A stretch of 64,000 bases of DNA, taken from the NCBI GenBank assembly GCA_905209075.1, contig CAJLRL010000005.1:1-64000 (forward strand), in the 5' to 3' direction. Position 1 is the stretch's first letter. The number at the start of each line of letters is the position of its first letter. The stretch is from an uncultured Lachnospiraceae bacterium (GTDB lineage: Bacteria > Bacillota > Clostridia > Lachnospirales > Lachnospiraceae). The notes below the pieces were generated by a model. The model saw nothing but the letters and a program-made list of their open reading frames with translations, was not told where the DNA came from and did no database searches. The position numbers were made by a program, and so were the translations under genes. Below, in pieces: positions 53,703 to 64,000 of this stretch.

Positions 53703-54665
53703 TTACCATTCTATGGCACAGGCTCCCCATGTAAGTCCGGCACCAAATCCTGATAAAATTATTTTGTCCTCGGTCTTTATCATACCATCTTTGCAAACTT
53801 TATCAAGCAAAATCGGTACACTTGCAGCAGAAATATTACCACATTCCTGTAAATTTACAGGAAATTTTTCCATCGGCTGCTTAAGCCTCTTGGCAACCGA
53901 CTCTATTATCCTGATATTTGCCTGATGGAGAAGATAAAGTGATACATCATCTCCGTTCCATCCTGTTTCTTCCAATAACTGTTTTATCGCAGCCGGCACA
54001 GTTTTTACAGCAAATTTGTATACAGATCTTCCATCCATAGTCACATATCCCGGCTTATTTTCAGCCTTGTTTTCGACAAATGGATTTAATACCGGGCGGT
54101 TATCTGCATCAAGTGCTTTTCCACCTGCTCCGTCAGACCCCTGTACAAAAGCCTTAAATGAATCCCCTTCATCTGAAACAACTGCAGCCCCCGCTCCATC
54201 TCCAAAAAGAACACACGTACTTCTATCATTCCAATCCATTATCTTTGAGAGCACCTCTGCACCTAAGATAACTGCTTTATGAAATCTTCCTGTCTTAAAA
54301 TAAGCATCTGCTGTTGCAAGTGCAAATAAAAATCCTGAACATGCTGCATTTATATCAAATGCCACTGCACTGTCTGCCCCGATCTCTGCCTGGATCTGAC
54401 ACGCAAGAGACGGTACTATTTTATCCCCTGTAACGCTCGCCGCTATAATAAGGTCGATTTCACTTCCATCTGTTCCGGCATCTGAAAGAGCAGCCTTTAC
54501 TGCTTCAACTGCAAGCGATGTTGTTGTTTCGGTTGTAGCAATATGGCGTTTTCTGATCCCGGTTCTTGAACTTATCCACTCATCTGACGTGTCCATGATC
54601 GCCGCAAGGTCATCGTTAGTTACAACCTTTTGCGGCAGCGAACTTCCTGTTCCTATTATCTTCAT
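53703..54665 (-). CDS. fabH: 3-oxoacyl-ACP synthase III FabH
   Basis: FabH starts fatty-acid chains from acetyl-CoA or a branched acyl-CoA and malonyl-ACP. The 320-residue thiolase-fold protein has the catalytic Cys in DINAACSGFLFAL, His in YLLHQANIRI and Asn in ECGNISAAS. The N-terminal SSRTGIRKRHIA is typical. It sits between accDA and fabT. Confidence 0.95.
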   Translation of the reverse strand: MKIIGTGSSLPQKVVTNDDLAAIMDTSDEWISSRTGIRKRHIATTETTTSLAVEAVKAALSDAGTDGSEIDLIIAASVTGDKIVPSLACQIQAEIGADSAVAFDINAACSGFLFALATADAYFKTGRFHKAVILGAEVLSKIMDWNDRSTCVLFGDGAGAAVVSDEGDSFKAFVQGSDGAGGKALDADNRPVLNPFVENKAENKPGYVTMDGRSVYKFAVKTVPAAIKQLLEETGWNGDDVSLYLLHQANIRIIESVAKRLKQPMEKFPVNLQECGNISAASVPILLDKVCKDGMIKTEDKIILSGFGAGLTWGACAIEW

Positions 54666-54679
54666 AATATACAGCCTTT

Positions 54680-56446
54680 CTAGAACTTGCGGAAACGATT
54701 ATATCTTTCTTCCACCAACTCTTCTTTTGTTTTCTTACTCTCTTTTTCAAGAAATTTCTTCATATTTCCTTTCATATAGTTTCCGATAGAAGAAAGTGCA
54801 TCCTCATCGGCTCCACCATACTCCGGAATAATATCATCAACGACATCCAGTTCTTTTAAATCGTGCGCAGTTATCTTCATAACCTCTGCTGCCTCTTTTG
54901 CACGTTTTCCATCCTTCCAAAGGATCGAAGCAAAGCCTTCCGGTGAAAGGATAGAATATGTAGCATTTTCCATCATCCAGACTTCATTTCCGACTGAAAG
55001 AGCTAAAGCTCCACCACTTCCGCCTTCACCTATCATAAGACATAAAATCGGAACCTTTATTCCTGACATCTCATATAAATTTCTTGCAATTGCTTCTCCC
55101 TGTCCATTTTCCTCTGCTTCCATTCCAGGGTATGCACCTGATGTATTTACAAATGTTATTATCGGACGGTTAAATTTTTCAGCCTGCTTCATAAGGCGTA
55201 AAGCCTTTCTATAGCCTTCCGGTGATGGCATTCCATAATTTCTCCTGCCACAGTCCTCCAAATCTTTTCCCTTATGAACTCCGATCACAGTTACCGGCTG
55301 ACCATCCAGATACGCAATCCCTCCTACTATAGCAGGATCATCTCTGAAATATCTGTCTCCATGCATCTCCATGAATTCATCAAAAATATAATCCATGTAG
55401 TCAACAGATGCCAGTCTTCTTATCTGCCTTGCTGCGCTTACTTTATCCCATACTTTAAATGGCTTTGCTTTTGTCTCACGCTCCTTCATAAGCTCTGTCG
55501 GTTCATAACTATCATCCTGATGAAGTGGATCAAAATTATTATATCCATCAAGCGGCTTATGAATGTGGAGTATCTTATAGAGCGTCATTTTCAAGCTTTC
55601 ACGCTCAACTATCATATCAACAAATCCGTGTTCAAGCTGGAACTCTGCCCTTTGGAAACCTTCCGGCAGCTTCTGTCCTATGGTCTGCTCAATAACTCGT
55701 GGTCCTGCAAATCCAATAAGTGCTTTTGGCTCGGCGAGGATTATATCTCCAAGCATTGCAAAGCTTGCTGTGACGCCTCCGGTTGTAGGATCTGTAAGAA
55801 CAGGAACGTATAAGAGTCCTGCCTGTGAATGTTTTTTTGCTGCGGCTGAGGTTTTTGCCATCTGCATAAGTGAAATGATTCCCTCCTGCATCCTCGCACC
55901 ACCAGAACAGCAGAATAATATTACAGGAAGCTTTTCTTCTGTAGCTCTTTCAAATGCACGGGTGATCTTCTCACCGACAACATGCCCCATACTTCCCATC
56001 ATAAAACGTGAATCTATCACACCAAGAACTGTATCTTCTCCATAGATTTTTGCCTTTCCTACGATAATTCCCTCAGTAAGTCCGGTCTTTTCCTGTGTCT
56101 TTGCAATTTTTTCCTCATATTCCGGGAAATTAAGCGGGTTTTCTGTTACAAGTTCACTGAACCATGGCTCAAATGTATCCTTGTCCGCAACCATTCTTAT
56201 TCTGTTTTTTGCTCTCACACGGAAATAATGGTTACATTCATAACAAACATATTTATGTTTTTTTACTACATCTTTTAATATCGTCTTCCCACATTTTGGA
56301 CACACGATAGTCTCAGGCGCTTCATCCTGTATCGTCTGCGTTTTCACAGTATCTGCCGCTTCTGTAACATTAACGTTCTCAGCAGATTTAGCAGAAGCCT
56401 CTGCCTCGATTTCTTTATCTTTATTTCTATTCTTAAATAACTTCAT
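54680..56446 (-). CDS. accDA: Acetyl-CoA carboxylase carboxyltransferase, beta-alpha fusion
   Basis: A 588-residue fusion of AccD and AccA, which move the carboxyl group from biotin to acetyl-CoA. The AccD part has the zinc ribbon [10 protein letters not shown]...CYEC (about 49-71) and GGARMQEGI. The AccA part starts near 310 ([20 protein letters not shown]) with [20 protein letters not shown] and [11 protein letters not shown]. The join is in frame with no stop, so it is a true fusion. I chose ATG 56446 with GGGAG upstream. The partner genes accB and accC are not in this operon. Confidence 0.92.
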   Translation of the reverse strand: MKLFKNRNKDKEIEAEASAKSAENVNVTEAADTVKTQTIQDEAPETIVCPKCGKTILKDVVKKHKYVCYECNHYFRVRAKNRIRMVADKDTFEPWFSELVTENPLNFPEYEEKIAKTQEKTGLTEGIIVGKAKIYGEDTVLGVIDSRFMMGSMGHVVGEKITRAFERATEEKLPVILFCCSGGARMQEGIISLMQMAKTSAAAKKHSQAGLLYVPVLTDPTTGGVTASFAMLGDIILAEPKALIGFAGPRVIEQTIGQKLPEGFQRAEFQLEHGFVDMIVERESLKMTLYKILHIHKPLDGYNNFDPLHQDDSYEPTELMKERETKAKPFKVWDKVSAARQIRRLASVDYMDYIFDEFMEMHGDRYFRDDPAIVGGIAYLDGQPVTVIGVHKGKDLEDCGRRNYGMPSPEGYRKALRLMKQAEKFNRPIITFVNTSGAYPGMEAEENGQGEAIARNLYEMSGIKVPILCLMIGEGGSGGALALSVGNEVWMMENATYSILSPEGFASILWKDGKRAKEAAEVMKITAHDLKELDVVDDIIPEYGGADEDALSSIGNYMKGNMKKFLEKESKKTKEELVEERYNRFRKF

Positions 56447-56468
56447 GATATCTCCCTTTTTACACCAG

Positions 56469-56897
56469 CTATCCGATTGCAAATGTAAGCTCTGCCATGC
56501 AGGCTGTCTTACCATTTACTTTTGCAACGGCTTTTCCTACACCAATAGGGCCTTTTACTTTTATGATCTCAGTCGTAAGCTCAAGAGTATCTCCCGGCAC
56601 AACCTTCTGTTTAAACTTTGCATTATTTATTCCTGCAAAATAAGCTGTTTTTCCTTTCCACTCATCCTGACACAAGATTGCAACCGCCCCAGTCTGGGCA
56701 AGTGCTTCAATGATAAGAACTCCTGGCATGACCGGGTTTCCCGGAAAATGTCCCATGAAATATGGTTCATTCATAGTCACATTCTTTTTTGCAACCGCTT
56801 TTTCTCCCGGCACAAGTTCCTCGATCGTATCTATAAGCAGAAATGGATTGCGATGTGGAAGGATTTCCATGATCTGTTGTGTATTTAATAATGACAT
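56469..56897 (-). CDS. fabZ: 3-hydroxyacyl-ACP dehydratase FabZ
   Basis: A 142-residue hotdog-fold dehydratase with [13 protein letters not shown] and the catalytic pair His and Glu in [20 protein letters not shown]. It removes water in each elongation round. Length is normal. Confidence 0.95.
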   Translation of the reverse strand: MSLLNTQQIMEILPHRNPFLLIDTIEELVPGEKAVAKKNVTMNEPYFMGHFPGNPVMPGVLIIEALAQTGAVAILCQDEWKGKTAYFAGINNAKFKQKVVPGDTLELTTEIIKVKGPIGVGKAVAKVNGKTACMAELTFAIG

Positions 56898-56935
56898 ATG
56901 CTCATGTCCTTTCTACTAATTCATGCTGTTTAGAC

Positions 56936-58168
56936 TTATTTATATGCTTTCAGCAAAATACTTGCGTTATGGCCTCCGAACCCAAGTGAGTTGCTGAGTG
57001 CATACTCTACCGGCTCTTCATAGCTTTCCTTACAGTAATTAAGATCGATCTCTTCATCAGGTGTCTCGTATCCGACTGTTTTATGGATAAATCCATCCTG
57101 GATTTCCTTTACACATGTGATAAACTCCACTGCTCCGGCAGCTCCGAGAAGATGTCCGATCATTGATTTTGTAGAATTGATCTTTAAATCTGCAGCCTCA
57201 TCTCCGAACGCAAGCTTTATCGCTCTTGTCTCGAACAGATCATTGTGATGTGTTCCTGTTCCATGCGCATTAATATATTTTACATCGGCTGGCACAACAC
57301 CTGCATCGTTCATTGCGTTTGTCATAGCTCTGGCTGCCCCGGCACCATCCTCCTGTGGTGAAGTGATATGATATGCATCAGATGAACATCCGTATCCGGC
57401 TACCTCAGCATATATCTTTGCGCCTCTTGCCTTTGCATGCTCAAGCTCCTCAAGGATTACAACTCCGGCACCTTCTCCCATTACGAAACCACTTCTGTTT
57501 TTATCAAATGGAAGTGAGCATTTTGCCGGATCATCCACTGTCGAAAGCGCTGTAAGTGCTGTAAACCCTGCTATTCCTATAGGACATACACTGCCCTCTG
57601 TTCCTCCGGCAACCATCACATCAGCTTCCCCATACTGGATACTTCTGTATGCTTCACCGATAGTATTTGTTCCTGTCGCACATGCCGTAACATCATTTAT
57701 ACTCTTTCCTTTGAGTCCGAACTGGATGGAAACATTTCCTGCTGCCATATTGCAGATCATAAGTGGAACAAGGAGAGGATTTACCCTTCCCGGCCCTTTC
57801 TCATGAAGCTTCTGTGTTTCACGTTCCATTGCCTGAAGACTTCCGATTCCCGAACCGATCGCACAGCCTACCATGTACGGGTCTTCTTTTGAAATATCAA
57901 GTCCACTGTCCTCGATCGCCTCTTTAGCAGCTGCTACCGCATACTGTGAAAAAGGCTCCATCCTCTTTGCTGCTTTTCTGTCCATGAAATCCTGTGGATT
58001 AAAATCTTTAAGTTCTGCTGCTATATGACATTTATAATCTGTCGTGTCAAATTTTGTTATCCGGTCAAATCCGATCTTTCCGGCTTTTACTGAATCCCAA
58101 AAATCATCTACATTAAGTCCGATCGGTGTCACTGCTCCAAGTCCTGTTACAACTACTCTTCTACTCAT
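56936..58168 (-). CDS. fabF: 3-oxoacyl-ACP synthase II FabF
   Basis: The 410-residue condensing enzyme elongates acyl-ACP. The triad is Cys in [12 protein letters not shown], His in [11 protein letters not shown] and His in [10 protein letters not shown]. The start [17 protein letters not shown] is canonical, with GGAGG upstream. It overlaps fabG by 4 bases. Confidence 0.96.
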   Translation of the reverse strand: MSRRVVVTGLGAVTPIGLNVDDFWDSVKAGKIGFDRITKFDTTDYKCHIAAELKDFNPQDFMDRKAAKRMEPFSQYAVAAAKEAIEDSGLDISKEDPYMVGCAIGSGIGSLQAMERETQKLHEKGPGRVNPLLVPLMICNMAAGNVSIQFGLKGKSINDVTACATGTNTIGEAYRSIQYGEADVMVAGGTEGSVCPIGIAGFTALTALSTVDDPAKCSLPFDKNRSGFVMGEGAGVVILEELEHAKARGAKIYAEVAGYGCSSDAYHITSPQEDGAGAARAMTNAMNDAGVVPADVKYINAHGTGTHHNDLFETRAIKLAFGDEAADLKINSTKSMIGHLLGAAGAVEFITCVKEIQDGFIHKTVGYETPDEEIDLNYCKESYEEPVEYALSNSLGFGGHNASILLKAYK

Positions 58169-58905
58169 ATTGCCATTCCTCCGTCAACAGAAAGCACCTG
58201 TCCTGTTATATACCCAGCTGCATCTGATGCTAAAAATAATACTGCGTTTGCTATATCCTGTGGTTTTCCGGTTCTTCCGAGCGGAATCTGTGAAATAAGA
58301 TTTTCTTTTGCACTGTCTGAAAGTGCATCTGTCATATCTGTATCAACAAATCCCGGTGCTACAGCGTTCACTGTTATTCCGCGGCTTGCAAGTTCCCTGG
58401 CAACCGCTTTCGTAAGTCCGATAACTCCCGCCTTGCTTGCACTGTAGTTTGCCTGTCCGGCATTTCCAAGTATTCCCGAAACAGACGATATATTGATGAT
58501 CCTTCCTGATTTTTGTTTAAGGAAATATCTCGACATATGGCGTATAGTATTAAATGTGCCCTTTAAATTGGTATCAAGAACTGCATCATAATCATCCTCA
58601 CTCATTTTCATAATAAGTCCGTCCCTTGTAATTCCTGCATTATTTACGAGGATGTCAATATGTTTATATTCTTTTATAATGGCTGTTATCATCTGCTGGC
58701 ACTCTTCGAAATCAGATACATTACATTTATATGAAACCGCATCTCCTCCTGCTGCCTTTATCTCAGAAACTGTTTCCTCTGCCTTATCTTTAGAACCATT
58801 ATAATTTACTATGACAAAGGCATTCTGTGCTGCAAGGGTAAGTGCTATCTGTCTGCCTATTCCCCTGCCGGCTCCTGTTACGAGCGCAACCTTACCTGTT
58901 AACAT
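58165..58905 (-). CDS. fabG: 3-oxoacyl-ACP reductase FabG
   Basis: A 246-residue short-chain dehydrogenase: [12 protein letters not shown] binds [14 protein letters not shown] is the structural loop, and Ser, Tyr and Lys catalytic residues are in NISSVSG and YSASKAG. The start is uncertain between ATG 58905 (usual [11 protein letters not shown]) and a TTG nine bases earlier; GGAGG lies 12 and 3 bases ahead of these. It overlaps fabD. Confidence 0.94.
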   Translation of the reverse strand: MLTGKVALVTGAGRGIGRQIALTLAAQNAFVIVNYNGSKDKAEETVSEIKAAGGDAVSYKCNVSDFEECQQMITAIIKEYKHIDILVNNAGITRDGLIMKMSEDDYDAVLDTNLKGTFNTIRHMSRYFLKQKSGRIINISSVSGILGNAGQANYSASKAGVIGLTKAVARELASRGITVNAVAPGFVDTDMTDALSDSAKENLISQIPLGRTGKPQDIANAVLFLASDAAGYITGQVLSVDGGMAI

Positions 58906-59818
58906 ACTTTTCAAAATCCTCCAGTTTATCTATATTTACGACTTTTACGTCTCTGTTTATCTTTCTCATAAATCCAGCGAGTGAGCGTCCCGGTCCGATT
59001 TCAATAAATTCGTCCGCACCATCTGCTATAAGGCGCTCAATTGTCTGCTGCCAGCGGACAGAAGACGAAACCTGACGTTTCAGATAATCTTTTACGTCAT
59101 CCTTTGATGCTACATAATCCGCTGTAACATTTGTAATGTAAGGCACTTTTATATCATGTATTTCCACATCCTTTAATGCCTCACCAAGTTTTTCCCCTGC
59201 ACCTTCTAACATTTTTGAATGGAAAGGACCACTAACCTTAAGCGGTACCGCTCTTTTTGCACCAGCCTCGCTGCATGCTGCTGCCGCCTTATCCACTGCA
59301 TCTTTCTGTCCGGTTATAACGATCTGTCCCGGACAGTTATAATTTGCGATCGATACAACAGCACTTTCTTTCTGTGCTGTTTCTTTACATATTTCTTCTA
59401 TCTTTTCAGGATCAAGTCCCAAAACAGCAGTCATTGCTCCCCCTGTCGGAACAGCCTCCTGCATATATATCCCTCTTTTTCTGACAACGCCAAATGCGTC
59501 CTCCATCGTCATAGCACCGGAAGCAATGAGAGCACCATATTCTCCAAGACTAAGGCCTGCTGTAACGTCAGGTGTTATTCCTTTATCTACAAGCGCCTTA
59601 TAAAGTGCAGCTTCTACTGTAAGCATGCAGATCTGTGTGTACTCTGTTATGTTTAATTTATCGTTTTCTGTAAAACAAAGATTTGGAATGTCAAGTCCTG
59701 ATTTTTCACTTGCAAGTTCAAAAATTTCTTTTACCTGTGGCATTGAGTCATAAAATCCTTTGCCCATTCCAACATATTGTGAACCCTGTCCCGGGAACAT
59801 AAATACTCTCTTGCCCAT
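58892..59818 (-). CDS. fabD: Malonyl-CoA:ACP transacylase FabD
   Basis: The 308-residue transferase loads malonate on ACP. It opens [19 protein letters not shown], the catalytic Ser is in [10 protein letters not shown], and the His is in VSGPFHSKM. Length is normal. Confidence 0.95.
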   Translation of the reverse strand: MGKRVFMFPGQGSQYVGMGKGFYDSMPQVKEIFELASEKSGLDIPNLCFTENDKLNITEYTQICMLTVEAALYKALVDKGITPDVTAGLSLGEYGALIASGAMTMEDAFGVVRKRGIYMQEAVPTGGAMTAVLGLDPEKIEEICKETAQKESAVVSIANYNCPGQIVITGQKDAVDKAAAACSEAGAKRAVPLKVSGPFHSKMLEGAGEKLGEALKDVEIHDIKVPYITNVTADYVASKDDVKDYLKRQVSSSVRWQQTIERLIADGADEFIEIGPGRSLAGFMRKINRDVKVVNIDKLEDFEKYVNR

Positions 59819-59850
59819 TTTCCAGTTTCTCCTTTTATCTAGTCCTTTAC

Positions 59851-60756
59851 TTATTTAATCCCTGCAACATCTTTCAATATTTCTTCGCATGTCTCTTCTT
59901 TTTTTATGAGGCCTGCTATCTGACCTGCCATGACACTGCCATATGTAACGTCGCCCTCCACTACAGCTTTTCTGAGTGCTCCAAGAGTCATCTTTTCCAG
60001 TTCTTCAAGTCCGGCTCCCTCTTTTTCTTTTTTGAGATATTCCCTTGTCATCTTATTTCTGAGAACACGGATCGGATGTCCGGTACTTGTTCCGGTTACC
60101 TGTGAATCGATATCCTTCGCCTTTATGATTTTCTGCTTATAATTCTCATGAACAATCGACTCCTTTGCTGTGACGAAACGCGTTCCCATCTGAACGGCTT
60201 CCGCACCAAGTGCCATCGCTGCATTAAATCCTCTGTTATCTGCGATTCCTCCTGCAGCTATAACAGGAATTTCCACTGCATCAACAACCTGCGGAACAAG
60301 CGTCATAGTAGTTTGTGAACCTATGTGTCCTCCCGATTCCATTCCCTCTGCTACAACTGCAGATGCGCCACCTCTTTCCATAAGCTTTGCAAGCGCAACA
60401 CTTGCAACTACAGGAATAACTATAACTCCGGCTTCCTTCCACATCTGCATGTATTTTGCGGGATTTCCTGCTCCGGTTGTCACAACCTTCACTTTTTCCT
60501 CTGCTATTATCCTTGCTATTTCATCGGCTTCAGGATTCATGAGCATTAAATTTACTCCAAACGGCTTATCTGTTTCTTTTTTCGCTGCCTGTATCTGTTC
60601 CCTTACCCATGAAGCCGGTGCGCCTCCGGCACCAATAATACCAAGACCTCCGGCATTTGAAACAGCACTGGCCAGTTCGTGTGTTGCAACCCATGCCATT
60701 CCTCCCTGGATTATGGGATATTCAATTCCCAGAAGCTTTGTTACTCTCGTTTCCAT
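59851..60756 (-). CDS. fabK: Enoyl-ACP reductase II FabK
   Basis: FabK is an FMN-dependent reductase, unrelated to FabI, that completes each elongation cycle and is insensitive to triclosan. The 301-residue TIM barrel has PIIQGGMAWVATHELA, GGLGIIGAGG, the His in EGMESGGHIG and AAGGIADNRG. I chose ATG 60756 (METRVTKLLGI), one base past the acpP stop, with GAGG overlapping the acpP end. No fabI is seen. Confidence 0.94.
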   Translation of the reverse strand: METRVTKLLGIEYPIIQGGMAWVATHELASAVSNAGGLGIIGAGGAPASWVREQIQAAKKETDKPFGVNLMLMNPEADEIARIIAEEKVKVVTTGAGNPAKYMQMWKEAGVIVIPVVASVALAKLMERGGASAVVAEGMESGGHIGSQTTMTLVPQVVDAVEIPVIAAGGIADNRGFNAAMALGAEAVQMGTRFVTAKESIVHENYKQKIIKAKDIDSQVTGTSTGHPIRVLRNKMTREYLKKEKEGAGLEELEKMTLGALRKAVVEGDVTYGSVMAGQIAGLIKKEETCEEILKDVAGIK

Positions 60757-60757
60757 T

Positions 60758-60991
60758 TTACGCCTCAACACCTTTAGCTTTTAAATACTCTATAATATCA
60801 TTTACAGTTTCGATCTTTTCAAGATCCTCTGAAGGAATTTCCACTCCGTACTCCTCCTCAAGTGACATAACAAGCTCGAAAAGATCAAGGGAATCAGCCT
60901 CTAAATCCTCTTTGAAATTTGACTCTAATTTAATGTCCTCCGCATCAATTCCTAACTGATCTGCTACGATTTCTTTAATTTTTTCAAACAT
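60758..60991 (-). CDS. acpP: Acyl carrier protein
   Basis: A 77-residue acidic four-helix protein with the phosphopantetheine attachment Ser in [19 protein letters not shown]. It carries the growing acyl chain for all enzymes of the operon and is its first gene. Confidence 0.96.
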   Translation of the reverse strand: MFEKIKEIVADQLGIDAEDIKLESNFKEDLEADSLDLFELVMSLEEEYGVEIPSEDLEKIETVNDIIEYLKAKGVEA

Positions 60992-61058
60992 AGTAATTTT
61001 CTCCTTTATTCTTGTTTTAGAAATGTTTGGTGTTTCAAATATTTAGCATATCAAAACA

Positions 61059-61098
61059 TTTGATGTTCAAAGTATATCACAACAAAAATACTTGTCAA
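61059..61098 (-). promoter_or_regulatory. Promoter and FabT-type operator of the fab operon
   Basis: On the minus strand TTGACA (61098-61093) and TATACT (61076-61071) with a 16-base spacer. Immediately after the -10 lies the perfect palindrome TTTGA-N3-TCAAA (61059-61071), as known for FabT sites. A second, weaker TTTGATATGCTAAA-like copy lies near 61040-61055. No gene is seen from 60992 to 61288. Confidence 0.8.
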
Positions 61099-61195
61099 GT
61101 CAAAATATTTCCTTTCCAAACCTTTTTATCAGACTTTAAATAAAGAGTGCGCTTACTTTTGTTGTACAATAAGTTACAGAATAATTCCTGCACAC

Positions 61196-61224
61196 AAAAA
61201 CAGACCTGCGTTTCCGCAGGCCTG
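61196..61224 (-). terminator. Terminator after the penicillin-binding protein gene
   Basis: CAGGCCTGCG and CGCAGGTCTG (one mismatch) around GAAA, then TTTTTG on the minus strand. Confidence 0.75.
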
Positions 61225-61288
61225 CCGGCTTATAAATATTTATTTTTTGTGACATGCCATTTACATAGGCAAGTGTATTTACCTTACA

Positions 61289-63814
61289 CTATGGTGTTGT
61301 CTGATCTGCCGGACTGCTGCCGTCACCTGTATTTCCGGTGTCGGCGCCGGTATTTCCGCCAGTATTATCTCCTGTATTTCCGGCGCCTCCTCCGGTTGTA
61401 CTGTCAGTGTTCCCACCTGTCGTATCGCCGGTGTTGCCACCGGTTGTATCTGTTGTATCTGCGCCAGTTGCATCCGCAGCATTTCCACCAGTTGTATTAC
61501 CGGTGCCGCTGTTTGTTGTATCCCCCGGTGTAGTATTATCTGTTGCTGCTCCTGTATTTCCACCGGTCGTTCCTGCATTTCCACCAGCTTCTCCTGTATT
61601 TCCGCCAGTTGTATCTGTAGTATTTGTATTTCCGGACGGAGTCGTTGTTCCTGTCGTACTCTGATCAGGGGTAGTCTGCTGGCTCTGATCTGTTGTTGTA
61701 CCATTTCCTGTAGCGGCATCCGGTGTCTGTGCCGCAGCTCCATCATCAGGCGTCTGCTCATCCTGCAATTCCTGTGCATTTTCTTCGTATGTGCTGTCAT
61801 CATTATCAGAATAATCCTGTGACATCTGTGCATACGGCAGAAAATCAAGCGGCGTAAGACCGTCATGTATATCATCCATGTACTGCTTCCATATCTGTGC
61901 CGGATATGAGCTTCCGGTAAGACTGCTTACTGACTCAGGCATATCGCAGCCCACCCAGACACTTGTTGTATAGTATCTTGTATATCCACAGAACCAACCA
62001 TCCTTTTTATCGTTTGTTGTTCCTGTTTTACCTGCACATGGCATATCATTTTCGAGCTTTGCTTTTCTTCCTGTTCCGTCTGCCATAACACCGGTAAGGA
62101 CATCAGTCATCATCCTTGACGCTGTTTCTTTGTATATAACGGTTTCAACAGGTGAAGATGTATATACAATGTTCTCATTTCCATCAACTATTGATGTAAC
62201 ACATGTAGGTTTACGATATAATCCATCATTTTCAAGTGTTGCATATGCCGATGCCATCTCAAGCGGCGATGTTCCCGTTGTAAATCCACCGAGTGCCGTG
62301 GCGATCGTGTAATCAGAATCGACTATATTCGTAAAATTCATATTCTTTAAATATTTAAGCCCTGTTTCTGGTGTAACATCCTCGTATACCTGCCATGCAA
62401 CAGTGTTTAATGACTGTTCGACCGCATAACGAATTGTGACATCTCCATGATATGTGTCTCCTGCGTTTGATGGTCCTCCATCAAATTTATGGTCATCAAC
62501 CACCGAATCCGGTGTATAACCGTTTTCAAATGCCGGAGTATAGACTATAAGCGGTTTTATTGAACTTCCTGGCTGTCGGTGGCTTTGGAATGCCCTGTTT
62601 AAAGTATGGTTCGTAAAGTCCTGGCTGCGTCCTCCTACTATAGCAACCACATATCCGTTTGAGTTATCGATGGAAACAGCCGCACCCTGCAGCTTATACA
62701 TTCCATCATCCGTCACGTCGGTAAAGTCAGCCAGTGCCGTATCCACAGAATCCTGCAATTTTTCCTGCTTATCAAGGTCTATTGATGTATATATTTTGTA
62801 TCCTTCTGAATAAAGTTTTTTCTGGCAGTATGAATAAAGCTCATCATATGATTCATCATATTTTTTTTCATCATCCGTCGAATCAAAATAATATTTGAAT
62901 TTAAATCCTTCGTTCTCCATCAGAGCCTCTGTAGCACAAAAGTATGCATATGTGTCTACATAGTTATTCTTTACGGTATCATCTGATTTGGAAACATTCA
63001 GCACGATTTCCTCGCTTACCGCCTTTTCATACTCAGCCTGTGTGATTTTTCCATCCTCGCGCATATTCTTAAGTATAAGATTACGCCTCTTTATTGTGTG
63101 ATCCTGATTTACTATAGGATCATAGTAAGTAGGACTATTGGGAATGGAGCATAAAAATGCTGTCTGTGAAAGATCCAGATCCTTTAATTCACAGTTAAAA
63201 TATCCATGGCATGCCGCCTCGATCCCATAATATCCATTAGCAAAATATATATTATTGAGATAAAACTCCATAATATCGTTTTTACTGTATTTCTTTTCAA
63301 GCTGCATTGCAATAAAGATTTCCTTTACTTTACGCTGCCATGTTTTTCCTGTATCAAGGTATATATTCCTCGCAAGCTGCATCGTTATCGTGCTTCCACC
63401 CTGACTTACCTTTCCATCCTGAATTATAGCTTTGGCCGCCCGGATTATGGCTTTATAGTCTACACCATTATGACTGTAAAACTTTTTATCCTCAATACTA
63501 ACCATAGCCGTAACAAAGTTTGCCGGTATATCCTCATATTTAACATATTCTGCGTCTTTTTCAGATGCTGTCTCAGATATAAGCGTACCATTCGTATCGT
63601 AGAGCAGGCTGGTCCTGGCAGGTACAAAGGTATTTTTATCTGACTGTTTTACCAGTTCTACAGCCTCGCTTCTTAGCTTTTGAACCTGTCCTGCATATCC
63701 ACCGAAGAAATAGTATCCCAGTCCACCTAAAACTATGATCATGAGGAAAATCTGGAATTTTATCATAAACCAGAAAAAGCGGTGCTGCTTTTTCTTCTTT
63801 TTCTTCTTTGCCAT
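61289..63814 (-). CDS. Class A penicillin-binding protein (PBP1A-type) with a long Gly/Thr/Asn tail
   Basis: The 841-residue bifunctional enzyme polymerises and cross-links peptidoglycan. After a Lys-rich start and one helix (about 12-34) comes the GT51 domain with EDKKFYSHNGVDYKA and GGSTITMQLARN. The transpeptidase has the SxxK Ser in PGSSIKPLI, the SxN-type element in VEQSLNTVAW and KTGTTND. The last 140 residues are low complexity, rich in GGNTG units, with no charged anchor. GGAGG lies before the ATG. From 63815 to the edge only AT-rich sequence is seen. Confidence 0.93.
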   Translation of the reverse strand: MAKKKKKKKQHRFFWFMIKFQIFLMIIVLGGLGYYFFGGYAGQVQKLRSEAVELVKQSDKNTFVPARTSLLYDTNGTLISETASEKDAEYVKYEDIPANFVTAMVSIEDKKFYSHNGVDYKAIIRAAKAIIQDGKVSQGGSTITMQLARNIYLDTGKTWQRKVKEIFIAMQLEKKYSKNDIMEFYLNNIYFANGYYGIEAACHGYFNCELKDLDLSQTAFLCSIPNSPTYYDPIVNQDHTIKRRNLILKNMREDGKITQAEYEKAVSEEIVLNVSKSDDTVKNNYVDTYAYFCATEALMENEGFKFKYYFDSTDDEKKYDESYDELYSYCQKKLYSEGYKIYTSIDLDKQEKLQDSVDTALADFTDVTDDGMYKLQGAAVSIDNSNGYVVAIVGGRSQDFTNHTLNRAFQSHRQPGSSIKPLIVYTPAFENGYTPDSVVDDHKFDGGPSNAGDTYHGDVTIRYAVEQSLNTVAWQVYEDVTPETGLKYLKNMNFTNIVDSDYTIATALGGFTTGTSPLEMASAYATLENDGLYRKPTCVTSIVDGNENIVYTSSPVETVIYKETASRMMTDVLTGVMADGTGRKAKLENDMPCAGKTGTTNDKKDGWFCGYTRYYTTSVWVGCDMPESVSSLTGSSYPAQIWKQYMDDIHDGLTPLDFLPYAQMSQDYSDNDDSTYEENAQELQDEQTPDDGAAAQTPDAATGNGTTTDQSQQTTPDQSTTGTTTPSGNTNTTDTTGGNTGEAGGNAGTTGGNTGAATDNTTPGDTTNSGTGNTTGGNAADATGADTTDTTGGNTGDTTGGNTDSTTGGGAGNTGDNTGGNTGADTGNTGDGSSPADQTTP

Positions 63815-64000
63815 TTTGTCCTCCTAAAATTATATGTATAACTTTATTTCATACTATACAATACTTTTCGTGTAAAATCAAAAAATTGATAATGGATTTA
63901 ATTTAAATTTAATACAAAATTAAGGAGTACCTATTATAAAGATATAATAAGTTCTCCTTTAAAAAATGTCTTCAACCTATTTGTTTAGACAGAAAATCTG

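Noticed and set aside
61279..61875. Long minus-strand frame rich in Met, Arg and Gln
   Set aside because: It is the alternative frame of the repeated tail of the PBP gene; its composition follows the GGNTG-coding repeats and it has no ribosome site.

Overview
The window reads as chromosomal DNA of a low-GC, Gram-positive anaerobe of the Clostridia, most likely a gut Lachnospiraceae. The reasons are a butyryl-CoA:acetate CoA-transferase, an oxygen-sensitive class I two-subunit fumarase, a FabT/FabK-type fatty-acid operon, a class B sortase with an SPKTG-tailed surface protein, an LTA-synthase-type enzyme, AGGAGG ribosome sites and sigma-A promoters with 17-base spacers. The genus cannot be fixed from sequence reading alone. 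No rRNA, tRNA, CRISPR array, prophage or intact insertion sequence was seen.

Layout. 1-2000 is a patchy accessory stretch: a cupin, an unknown protein, a broken XRE regulator and a compact convergent toxin/antisense-RNA locus. 2056-6690 (minus) holds a PUA-type methyltransferase and a pantothenate operon (DUF2520 dehydrogenase-panB-panC-panD). 6889-10003 (plus) holds a glycosyltransferase, the butyrate CoA-transferase and a His-rich CsoR-like metal sensor. 10019-13871 (minus) is an ABC exporter with its TetR regulator, each behind a matching 7-5-7 palindrome, plus an alanyl-tRNA editing enzyme. 14115-16893 is a BceAB-like transporter whose ATPase carries an in-frame amber codon. 17319-22821 holds a PsiE-like protein, fumarase alpha/beta, an SLC13 carboxylate transporter and two GntR/FCD regulators. 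22999-31784 is an envelope-stress region with two two-component systems, a BceAB-like transporter, an LprI-domain lipoprotein and two tandem secreted cysteine-rich paralogues. 31918-45258 is cell-envelope biology: LTA synthase, a trigger-factor-like chaperone without its ribosome-binding domain, Mrp, a CDF transporter, signal peptidase, a GHKL/Hsp90-like ATPase, sortase B, its SPKTG candidate substrate and a CpsBCD/LCP module. 45417-50057 holds a lipoprotein and the FMN-riboswitch-controlled riboflavin operon. 50063-53155 holds a chemoreceptor and gdhA. 53192-61098 is the fatty-acid synthesis operon with a FabT-type operator. 61289-63814 is a class A penicillin-binding protein with a long Gly/Thr/Asn tail.

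Most notable. (1) Two promoters, one before the secreted CTHGYAWG-motif proteins and one before the BceAB-like permease, share an identical geometry: TTACA boxes at +11 and +12 spacing, a TTACA-N4-TGTAA palindrome, and a -10 box at the same distance. This predicts one response regulator driving an uncharacterised secreted-protein/transporter system. (2) At 1569-1904, two strong convergent promoters and a shared terminator surround a 31-residue holin-like toxin, a type I toxin-antitoxin layout. (3) A sortase B, GHKL ATPase and signal peptidase form a run of tightly spaced genes beside a sortase substrate. (4) A 34-base near-identical repeat occurs at 6728 and, inverted, at 22897.
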